Positions 16,355 through 22,213 of a stretch of 25,659 bases of DNA are shown here, one piece after another. The stretch is from IMG/VR virus record IMGVR_UViG_3300028883_000128, positions 1 through 25,659 of that record, one strand, 5' to 3'. Under the pieces are notes generated by a model. It was not told the origin of the DNA, searched no databases, and worked only from the letters and a program-made list of their open reading frames with translations. Source of the DNA: a virus. A program made the translations under genes and the position numbers. The first letter of the stretch is position 1, and each line of letters begins with the position of its first letter.

Positions 16355-16981
16355 ATGGACTTCCCAGAGATTACCCTGAAGTGGGAACCTAGATACCCAG
16401 TCGTAAAAGACGTAGTCGTGGTCGTGGCCGCCTGTGAACAAGGTCTCTCCAATGTCAAGCTTACCGCTTCGAAGCCAGACGGCTCAGTACTATCTAGGGG
16501 CCCCGTACAGGTAGGCAAGGTAGGAGATCTACATACGTGGACTTACGAGCTATCACCAGTGCAAGTGCGCGGCGTCTATGAACTAAGGTTCACTGCCGAC
16601 GACGTACCTGATCTAGTACAAACGATGCTCGTTCAGACAGGTCTGCCACGTGCACAGTACGAACGAACCTACGTCCTACTTCCTCCTGATGCTGATGCTG
16701 AGTGGGCGAAGGTCATCGTTGAGGAGACCTGGAACGAGAAGCGGTTTACCGTAGGATCCAGTGCCGATGATGCTGGAATAGGCGACTTGGACGTACGGAA
16801 GATCATAGCTATCAATGCAGGTCACTGGTCAAGCGCAGGCGATCCGCAAGACCCGCAGGATCTGATAGACTTCTATAAGGAGAATTACCCCGGAGTTGAG
16901 CTGGTTTGCCTCACGGCCGAGACACCAGAACAACTGCGGGGCAGGTTTCAGGCCGACCTCGCTTTTACAGTGGCAATGTAA
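16355..16981 (+). CDS. Ig-like N-terminal part of a tail-associated hydrolase; frame ends early
   Basis: Encodes 208 residues. Residues ~1-95 are a beta sandwich (ITLKWEPRYPVVKDVVVVVA through YELSPVQVRGVYELRFTADD) of Ig or fibronectin type. Residues ~100-200 form an alpha/beta segment (RTYVLLPPDADAEWAKVIVE, KRFTVGSSADDAGIGDLDVR, NYPGVELVCLTAETPEQLRG) that I do not recognise as a named domain. The frame ends at TAA 16979-16981 exactly where a peptidase domain begins in the +1 frame, and the last residues (ADLAFTVAM) do not look like a natural domain end. A GAGGAGGG site precedes the ATG. I think this is the N-terminal part of one larger protein continuing at 16896-18278. Confidence 0.6.
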   Translation: MDFPEITLKWEPRYPVVKDVVVVVAACEQGLSNVKLTASKPDGSVLSRGPVQVGKVGDLHTWTYELSPVQVRGVYELRFTADDVPDLVQTMLVQTGLPRAQYERTYVLLPPDADAEWAKVIVEETWNEKRFTVGSSADDAGIGDLDVRKIIAINAGHWSSAGDPQDPQDLIDFYKENYPGVELVCLTAETPEQLRGRFQADLAFTVAM

Positions 16982-18278
16982 TCCGCTCTGGCGCGGAATA
17001 AAGATTGCTGGAAGGTACTGTAGCAGCACAATCTGTAGCCTCGGCTGCTGGATAACCTGCTGCGCAATGACCTTGTGCTTCTTCGGGATAGATCCTGGCG
17101 CGACACCAGAGACGACGAACTCCAAGCTAGGACCTGACGGCTTCTCAGGCTGCGATTGTCTGTGGTCGGCCATGAAGAGCAAGTTGGGTTTAGAGGTTTT
17201 GCAGAGAACCTCCAACCCAGGTGCTGTCGAAGCACACTTGGACACAGGCGGCGTGGCGTTCGCAGAAGTACGTTTACACGGTCACGAACACTATGTGCTC
17301 ATTACGTCCTGGTCAGATGGCAAAGGTTTCAATATGCTTGATCCCTTCCTCAACGTAGAGGGGCAACTTAACAAATACTACGAACCAGTTAGCTACAGGC
17401 TAATACGACCAGTGGCGCCCTCGCCTCCTCCGCCACCAGTCCCTCCCGCCCGCTTCCTACGCGGCTTACATGATAGGGCGGGAGGTGACTGGTTGGAGCA
17501 GGAACACCTAGATGGTTACTGCGTCATACCAGTTTATCATGAAGGGTTGAAGGGCGTGAGATTAGAACTGAGCTTCGGTCGGGTAGTCGCGCTCGTGAAC
17601 CTGCGATATAGTTATGCCGTTGATGATGGCGGCCGAGGGACTATGCCTGCTAAAAACGATCTGTCACAATTTGAAGAGGCATGCCTCAATACGATCAGGC
17701 TTAATCCTCACGCGGAGGCCTTCATTTACGGAAACGAGATGAACAATCGCAGGGAGTGGCCGAAAGGAATAACAGCACTTTCGCCGGAGTACTACGTTGA
17801 GTCCTATAACCGGCTCTGGTTCGATGCTCCCGAGGGGACGCAACTTATACCAGGGGCGATAGATCCCTACAACCCTGGTTGGGGAGATTGGCGTAAGGCC
17901 TGGAGGTATGTCCTAGACAACATCGCAGACGCCGACGGAATAGCATTGCATGCTTATTCGCACGGCGTCGAGTTCGAAGAGGACAAGGTTTTTGGGGATG
18001 ATCCTTTGAAGGGAGTTTACTACAACCTACGGGTGATTGAATCCCTGCAGGAAGTAATACCGCCCCGCTTCAGGGATTTGCCTCAGTATGTAACCGAGAC
18101 AAATCCCTTAGCTGACGGCTCGCGGGAGTGGCCCAACGCGCCCCTGTGGGTAAGGTCAGCGTATGAGTACTTCAAGACGCGTGGGGTAGCGACGGCCTGC
18201 TTGTTCAGGTTCAATCATCGCGACTGGTCTATGGGCCATCTCGTTGAGATCCTTGACGTTCTTCGTCAAGAGCCTTGA
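16896..18278 (+). CDS. C39-like cysteine peptidase fused to a clan GH-A-like glycosidase
   Basis: Predicted cell-wall or capsule hydrolase. Counting from the TTG at 16896, residues ~26-165 form a C39-like papain-fold domain: Q-x-Q-x-NPLW, then SLGCWITCCAMTLCFFGI with candidate nucleophile Cys51, His132 in HEHYVLITSW and Asp149 in LDPF. A Pro-rich linker (APSPPPPPVPP, ~174-184) leads to a TIM-barrel-like domain (~187-460) with YGNEMNN (Glu281, acid/base) and VTETNPL (Glu401, nucleophile), the spacing of GH5/GH39-like enzymes. The TTG start is poor, and residues 1-24 look like out-of-frame reading, so the true N-terminus is probably supplied by the 16355 gene through a +1 shift. Placed after the tail tip gene, it may be a tail-bound lysin, a depolymerase or an endolysin. 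Confidence 0.72.
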   Translation: MSWFASRPRHQNNCGAGFRPTSLLQWQCNPLWRGIKIAGRYCSSTICSLGCWITCCAMTLCFFGIDPGATPETTNSKLGPDGFSGCDCLWSAMKSKLGLEVLQRTSNPGAVEAHLDTGGVAFAEVRLHGHEHYVLITSWSDGKGFNMLDPFLNVEGQLNKYYEPVSYRLIRPVAPSPPPPPVPPARFLRGLHDRAGGDWLEQEHLDGYCVIPVYHEGLKGVRLELSFGRVVALVNLRYSYAVDDGGRGTMPAKNDLSQFEEACLNTIRLNPHAEAFIYGNEMNNRREWPKGITALSPEYYVESYNRLWFDAPEGTQLIPGAIDPYNPGWGDWRKAWRYVLDNIADADGIALHAYSHGVEFEEDKVFGDDPLKGVYYNLRVIESLQEVIPPRFRDLPQYVTETNPLADGSREWPNAPLWVRSAYEYFKTRGVATACLFRFNHRDWSMGHLVEILDVLRQEP

Positions 18279-18417
18279 GTGCTTTTGTGAGGGCACGCCC
18301 TGCGTCCCTCACATGCTCCTTCACCTTGGAGGGGGCCTGGCTTGCGTACACACGCGCGAGTCGGGCCCTCTCCGCTCTAAGCTTCCTCCGTACTTGATTC
18401 GATCTGTAAGGTTTCAT
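18229..18417 (-). CDS. Small basic helical protein, function unknown
   Basis: A 62-residue very basic protein (KPYRSNQVRRKLRAERARLA, then KEHVRDAGRALTKALKALDE) predicted to be two helices, which could bind nucleic acid. The ATG at 18417 overlaps the stop of the upstream gene (ATGA) and has GGAGGG about ten bases upstream. Its last 50 bases overlap the 3' end of the plus-strand hydrolase gene, making it the end point of the leftward transcript. I recognise no family. Confidence 0.55.
   Translation of the reverse strand: MKPYRSNQVRRKLRAERARLARVYASQAPSKVKEHVRDAGRALTKALKALDEERQGSQRDGP
18286..18313 (+). terminator. Hairpin just after the convergent plus-strand stop
   Basis: TGTGAGGG (18286-18293) pairs with CCCTCACA (18306-18313), and inside it ACGC pairs with GCGT around a three-base loop, leaving one bulged C. 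It starts eight bases after the plus-strand stop at 18276-18278, and a smaller hairpin (CTTGACG/CGTCAAG, 18252-18270) precedes it. There is no U-tract on either strand, so an intrinsic terminator for the late transcript is only a possibility. It also lies inside the minus-strand gene at 18229-18417. Confidence 0.35.
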
Positions 18418-18605
18418 AGTAGATCATCCCTCCAACAGTCGTTGTACCAGAAGTGAAAGTCGACATACCGTTGCTGCCACGCTGCTCGTTCCAGCCAACG
18501 TGTCTGCTTAATATCCCCGTCGAGTTCCAGGGGGCAGGTAACTGGGAAGATTAGGAACTTCCTTTTAACCCTCTCCTGACCGACGCGCGGGTGTAAGAAC
18601 TTCAT
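18414..18605 (-). CDS. Small conserved phage protein, function unknown
   Basis: A 63-residue protein with the pattern KRKFLIFPVTCPLELDGDIK then RWLERAAWQQRYV and a Trp-rich end. Short phage proteins with F-x-x-x-P-x-T-x-P-L ... R-W-L-E-x-A are familiar to me as unnamed accessory genes; no function is known. AAGGAG sits about eight bases before the ATG at 18605. It is coupled to the following gene by ATGA overlap. Confidence 0.6.
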   Translation of the reverse strand: MKFLHPRVGQERVKRKFLIFPVTCPLELDGDIKQTRWLERAAWQQRYVDFHFWYNDCWRDDLL

Positions 18606-18637
18606 TTGCTAAACTCCTTTCAACTAAGGTCTACCTA

Positions 18638-18811
18638 TTATCCTTCACGTTTTACTTCTTTCTGTCTACTTAGCTGAATGACGAGAAATACCAGCAAGGT
18701 AAGGGCTAGGTCCTGCGAACTGAGCCCAAGTTTGCCGTAACACCAGGCGAGTATGCCTGCAGCCATTGAAGCTAGTAGGACATCGAGCACGATAACAGAG
18801 CTTATCTTCAT
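18638..18811 (-). CDS. Small two-helix membrane protein, holin candidate
   Basis: A 57-residue ORF with an excellent GGAGGTG site six bases before the ATG at 18811. It has two hydrophobic segments, residues ~5-24 (SVIVLDVLLASMAAGILAWC) and ~35-47 (LALTLLVFLVIQL), and a basic C-terminal tail (SRQKEVKREG). Size, two helices and charged C-terminus fit class II holins, but there is no adjacent endolysin on this strand and many small phage membrane proteins look like this. Holin is only one option. Confidence 0.55.
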   Translation of the reverse strand: MKISSVIVLDVLLASMAAGILAWCYGKLGLSSQDLALTLLVFLVIQLSRQKEVKREG

Positions 18812-18823
18812 CTGTTCACCTCC

Positions 18824-18862
18824 TTACTGGCTCAACTTACTGGCTCAACTTACTGGCTCAAC
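18824..18862. repeat. Three perfect 13-bp tandem repeats
   Basis: TTACTGGCTCAAC occurs three times without a gap. On the minus strand the unit is GTTGAGCCAGTAA, so each copy carries the TAA stop; the first copy met in that direction supplies the last codons (Leu-Ser-Gln) and stop of the 76-residue gene. The array fills the gap up to the ribosome site of the next gene. It looks like slippage expansion. Confidence 0.95.
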
Positions 18863-19080
18863 TCGTCATAAGCTTCGCAACACCACGTAACGCAGTCGCA
18901 ATAACTCTCGCTAGGGGTGTACCGACCATTACACAGATCGACACACCCTTCAAGGAATACCAGCTCGTCAGTGCGTGATTGCTGCAGGGCTGCACCGACC
19001 GCCAACGATAGCATCAGCGCAACTAGAACCAGCAAGACCATCCCTCTCGTACCGTTCGGCTCACAGTTTACTTTCTTCAT
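18850..19080 (-). CDS. Single-pass membrane protein with Cys-rich outer domain
   Basis: A 76-residue protein: a positively charged start (MKKVNCEPNGTRG), one hydrophobic helix (MVLLVLVALMLSLAVGAAL, residues ~14-32) and a C-terminal domain with six cysteines arranged C-x3-C-x10-C-x-C-x3-CC (residues 46-68). The domain would face outside the cytoplasm, where the cysteines could form disulfides. GGGAGGTGAGGG precedes the ATG, which overlaps the preceding stop (ATGA). I recognise no family; spanin-like, exclusion and host-envelope roles are all possible. Confidence 0.6.
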   Translation of the reverse strand: MKKVNCEPNGTRGMVLLVLVALMLSLAVGAALQQSRTDELVFLEGCVDLCNGRYTPSESYCDCVTWCCEAYDELSQ

Positions 19081-19280
19081 CCCTCACCTCCCTCTTCTCC
19101 GCCGAAGCGTACGCCGTACCAGTACCGAGCTTCTTCAGTATCTGGTAAGGGTTCTATTGTCGGAGGAGCTGGAACTCCTCCCTTTGCTCCACGGCTGCTC
19201 ACCCAGGCATACAGCGCGCAAATAACCATCAGCGCTCCGACTGCCATATACAACAACATCTGTATTCTCTCAGGGTTCAT
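19077..19280 (-). CDS. Single-pass membrane protein with Pro/Glu-rich tail, function unknown
   Basis: A 67-residue protein with one membrane helix (residues ~8-27, MLLYMAVGALMVICALYAWV) and a polar Pro/Gly/Glu-rich tail (APPTIEPLPDTEEARYWYG). I chose the ATG at 19280 because AAAGGAG lies about seven bases upstream; the longer frame to 19334 would read through the AT-rich hairpin region. It is the first gene after the palindrome-rich gap and is coupled by ATGA overlap to the Cys-rich membrane protein. Function unknown. Confidence 0.58.
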   Translation of the reverse strand: MNPERIQMLLYMAVGALMVICALYAWVSSRGAKGGVPAPPTIEPLPDTEEARYWYGVRFGGEEGGEG

Positions 19281-19334
19281 TGTCTTACTCCTTTGGGACT
19301 TTATGTTGGGTTTTGGAAAAACCCACTTTTCCAA

Positions 19335-19350
19335 TCGAACATATGTTCGA
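19335..19350. promoter_or_regulatory. LexA-like (SOS box) palindrome
   Basis: TCGAACATATGTTCGA is a perfect 16-bp palindrome. Its core CGAAC-ATAT-GTTCG fits the Bacillus subtilis LexA/DinR consensus CGAACRNRYGTTCG at every position. It lies 55 bases upstream of the start at 19280 and abuts a second perfect palindrome. Binding by host LexA or a phage repressor is inferred from motif identity only. Confidence 0.55.
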
Positions 19351-19411
19351 CCCCCAGATCTGGGGGTTCGCTGGTCGTTTTTCGTGCAAAAACCACCAGA
19401 TCTGGGGGTTC
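19350..19411. promoter_or_regulatory. Palindrome and paired 16-bp direct repeats in the 181-bp gap before the small genes
   Basis: The gap 19281-19461 has no gene. It holds the 18-bp perfect palindrome ACCCCCAGATCTGGGGGT (19350-19367), and CCAGATCTGGGGGTTC twice (19354-19369 and 19396-19411), exactly 42 bp apart, close to four helical turns. Between them lies an imperfect hairpin (GGTCGTTTTT/AAAAACCACC). A further hairpin, TGGGTTTT/AAAACCCA, is near 19303-19322. The layout suggests paired operator sites or a replication origin; I could not identify convincing -35/-10 boxes. Confidence 0.55.
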
Positions 19412-19461
19412 CGAGATCTTTGTCACTTTTCCGTTAAATTGCAAATTTCAATAGCCCCCTC

Positions 19462-21954
19462 CTAGGATGCCTCGGACAAATTGTCTAGTACCTTCACATC
19501 AGCCTTGAAAGGTACATCAGGGAAGAAGTCGTGCGCTGTACCTACCATCGTGTCGTGCATCTCCTTTGCCACCCCGTCGACCTTGCTCTCTATCACCTCC
19601 ATCACTATCGAGTCGTGGATTAACAGGATCACGTTCACCTCTGGATCTGTCAAATACTTACGATACAATCTCGTAGCGCTGATGAGGTTAAGATCGGACA
19701 CAGCCGACTGAATAGGCGCGTTGTAGGAGATCCGTTCTGCCTTTCCGACGTTATCCCGAGTAAGTAGCAGCTGCCTTCTCCTCCGGCAAAAGCGGCTCTC
19801 GACGTAACCCTGCGAACGCATCAGCCTCGCCTGGTTATTGCGCCACTCAACTACTCCCTTAAACATCTGATCCCACTCAGCTGCGAAGCGTTGTGCTACA
19901 GGGCCCTCGAACTGCAAGGCGTTCATTGCTATCTCGTACACGTTTCCGCCATACAGCCAACCGAAGGTCAGACGCTTACAGGCCTGTCGATCATCGCGCC
20001 CGAAGTCCTCTCCGTACGCTGCGCGTGCGACTTCTGAGTGGTAATCAGCGCCCTCTGACCTAAACGCCTGCAACATAAACTCGTCTTGCGCCAAGCAGGC
20101 AGCAACCATCAACTCAGCCTGCGAGAAGTCGGCGTACAGCAGTTTGTATCCTGGACGAGCTACATGGGCCTCTGCAACCATTACGCCCCACTTCTCCGTG
20201 ACCTTGCTCGGGATCGTCTGCATTGGAGGATCTTTCGAACTCAGCCTCCCGGTGACAGTTCCACGGAGTAGGAAGGATGTATGCACTCGTCCATCCGTTC
20301 CCCTGTACTTACGCCACTTCCGTATATAGGATCCGAGGATCTTTCGTACGTGCCTGTACTCGTTCAGCTTCTCGATGAAAGCCAAGGCCTCTGGCGTCAT
20401 AGGCAACTTGCCAATCTCGCGGAGTTTCATCCAGCCATCCACGACAGCCTGTTGCGACGAGCGCTTCTTAATCCTCTTGCCGGCCGCTCTCGTTCGGACC
20501 TCGATGATCGGGAACTTAAACTCGTCGTAGATTATGTCGTTGACCCTCTGCGAGCTGAGGGGATTCAGATCGGGATGACCGCTGATCTCACGCAACTCCG
20601 CGCGTAGCTTCTCGAGTTCCGGTTCGATCTCTTCTACCTCATTCTTGTCAAGGAGATCCCATCTGATCTGCATTCCGACGAGTTCGGCGTTGAGCAGCAT
20701 TGGCAATGCTTCCATCATCGGGAACATGAAGGGTTGCTCATACAAACCCTGCTGTTTCAACTCCCGTTCAAGAGCATATGCGAGGCGCAAAGTCAGCTCT
20801 GTATCCATAGCGTTATACTGATATAGCACCGGCCTCGGTATTCTACTGTATCTAGCCGACTTCTTGGTGATATAGTTGAATAGGGTAGCTTCGTAGTCAC
20901 CAGAATCAAAGTAGTCGTCAGCCAGCGGTTTAAGACCGTGACCGCCCTTGCGCTCGTCCAGCGCATAGTGCGCAACGATGGTGTCGAAGTCCACATGTGC
21001 ATTCTCAACTCCTAGCTGTCCGATAAGGAACCGCAAGTCGAACTTTGCGTTATGTCCTACCCAGCGATAGCCAGGCACTGCAAACAACTGATAGAGTAAT
21101 CTTACAGTGCGTTCATCTGGCTTTAGGTACTCTCCGGTATGATACCGGAAGTCGTCTAGGAACCTCGCTTGCACCCTCTTCGTCCAAGAGCCGGTGTAGA
21201 ACTCCTTACCATCCTCATACAATAAGCTGTCTGGTATGATGTAGGCTGTACCGAAGTTGAAGGAGACGCTCATGCACAGGATACGGTCTCGCTGGAAGTC
21301 GACCTGATCTGTCTCGAGGTCGAACGCTACAAAGTTTCGATCCTCAGGCTTTACGCGTGCTGCCTGATGCAGAAGATCCACGAGACCCTCAAGAGTATCT
21401 ATGATCACAGGGGCGACGATGGGTGCCTCCAATCTCCCACGCTTGAGACGTTGCAGATCCTTTACGAACATAGGTGCTTGATCGGGATTGTAGTTGTAGT
21501 AGGCAGGATGCGCCATTACGTAAACCCAGCGCTCACCCAGCCGCCGCCAACCCCTAGACGCCATAATGCCGCTCTTGTCGTTCGGCCAGATCGCCTCTTT
21601 AGCGATCCCTCCCATAACTGCTATTTGTGCGTCAGGGTTCGTCTCGGCAACCACTCTCAACTCGTCAGCAAGTTCATGTCGGCATACTGCAAGGGCGCGG
21701 GAATAGCCACGTTTCTCACGCGGCAAGGAACATTTGATGGCGTTCGTTAAGTAGCAATCTCCACGGTTTATGCCAGCACGCCTTAAGAACGCCATTAGCA
21801 GCCGGCCTGTCTTGCCTATGAAGGGGCGCCCTTTACGAACCTCGTCGTAGGCAGGCGCCTCGCCTATCAGTATGTACTTAGCCGTACTCGGATCGCCCTC
21901 AGGTGGTACTCGAGGGCGACCCTTGTACGGACAAGTCGAACAATATTCAGTCAT
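19462..21954 (-). CDS. Uracil-DNA glycosylase (family 4-like) / DNA polymerase I fusion
   Basis: An 830-residue replicative polymerase. Residues ~1-170 are a family 4 uracil-DNA glycosylase-like domain: Cys5, Cys8, Cys75 and Cys91 fit a 4Fe-4S cluster, GEAPAYDE (31-38) is motif 1 and HPAYY (149-153) is motif 2. Residues ~205-400 are a 3'-5' exonuclease with DLET (Asp212, Glu214), HNAKFD (Asp306) and YNAMD (Asp384). Residues ~410-830 are the family A polymerase with motif A DFSQAEL (Asp609), motif B R656/K660/F664/Y668 and motif C HDS (780-782), where most relatives have HDE. Phage polymerases with an N-terminal glycosylase-like domain are known (SPO1-type). Phe664 matches E. coli Phe762. The start overlaps the preceding gene by eight bases. 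Confidence 0.93.
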   Translation of the reverse strand: MTEYCSTCPYKGRPRVPPEGDPSTAKYILIGEAPAYDEVRKGRPFIGKTGRLLMAFLRRAGINRGDCYLTNAIKCSLPREKRGYSRALAVCRHELADELRVVAETNPDAQIAVMGGIAKEAIWPNDKSGIMASRGWRRLGERWVYVMAHPAYYNYNPDQAPMFVKDLQRLKRGRLEAPIVAPVIIDTLEGLVDLLHQAARVKPEDRNFVAFDLETDQVDFQRDRILCMSVSFNFGTAYIIPDSLLYEDGKEFYTGSWTKRVQARFLDDFRYHTGEYLKPDERTVRLLYQLFAVPGYRWVGHNAKFDLRFLIGQLGVENAHVDFDTIVAHYALDERKGGHGLKPLADDYFDSGDYEATLFNYITKKSARYSRIPRPVLYQYNAMDTELTLRLAYALERELKQQGLYEQPFMFPMMEALPMLLNAELVGMQIRWDLLDKNEVEEIEPELEKLRAELREISGHPDLNPLSSQRVNDIIYDEFKFPIIEVRTRAAGKRIKKRSSQQAVVDGWMKLREIGKLPMTPEALAFIEKLNEYRHVRKILGSYIRKWRKYRGTDGRVHTSFLLRGTVTGRLSSKDPPMQTIPSKVTEKWGVMVAEAHVARPGYKLLYADFSQAELMVAACLAQDEFMLQAFRSEGADYHSEVARAAYGEDFGRDDRQACKRLTFGWLYGGNVYEIAMNALQFEGPVAQRFAAEWDQMFKGVVEWRNNQARLMRSQGYVESRFCRRRRQLLLTRDNVGKAERISYNAPIQSAVSDLNLISATRLYRKYLTDPEVNVILLIHDSIVMEVIESKVDGVAKEMHDTMVGTAHDFFPDVPFKADVKVLDNLSEAS

Positions 21955-22213
21955 GGTTGCCGCCTACCCGAGGCGCCGACTTAACGATCTTTGAGAGCGC
22001 ACTGATCATCTCCTCCGCAGTGTCGTCACGTGCGGCCTGTACTGCTCCGTGTACGAGCACTGTGATGGCGAGAGAACCTAGCAGGAAGACGAGGCAGACA
22101 GGCCAGGTCCGCCCAGGGATTCTCCCTAGGATAAGCAGCCATGTCGACAGAAAGAAACTAGCCCACCACGCTGCTGCGAGCAGGCGTCCAGATAGTAAGT
22201 GGTTGTTACACAT
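21947..22213 (-). CDS. Small two-helix membrane protein, function unknown
   Basis: An 88-residue protein with two hydrophobic helices, residues ~9-29 (GRLLAAAWWASFFLSTWLLI) and ~36-57 (TWPVCLVFLLGSLAITVLVH), and a charged C-terminal tail (RDDTAEEMISALSKIVKS). GAGGAGG lies about seven bases before the ATG at 22213. It overlaps the 3' end of the transglycosylase gene and the start of the polymerase gene by eight bases each, so it is translated in the same unit. I do not recognise it. Confidence 0.68.
   Translation of the reverse strand: MCNNHLLSGRLLAAAWWASFFLSTWLLILGRIPGRTWPVCLVFLLGSLAITVLVHGAVQAARDDTAEEMISALSKIVKSAPRVGGNHD

Noticed and set aside
16896-16898. TTG as the true start of the peptidase-glycosidase gene
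   Set aside because: AGGAG is about 13 bases away, and the first 24 residues look like out-of-frame reading; a frame shift from the upstream gene explains the data better.
18917-19225. Plus-strand ORF of 102 codons opposite the small membrane genes
   Set aside because: No ribosome site, shuffled composition, and both strands' overlap is explained by well-supported minus-strand genes with ATGA coupling.
19300-19330. Intrinsic terminator at TGGGTTTT/AAAACCCA
   Set aside because: The stem is A/T-heavy and not followed by a good U-tract on either strand; reported as part of the regulatory gap only.
19351-19411. CRISPR-like repeat pair
   Set aside because: Only two copies of a 16-bp unit with one 26-base interval and palindromic cores; this fits operators better.
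21367-21750. Plus-strand ORF of 127 codons opposite the polymerase gene
   Set aside because: It lies wholly inside the glycosylase and exonuclease coding region and has no recognisable features.
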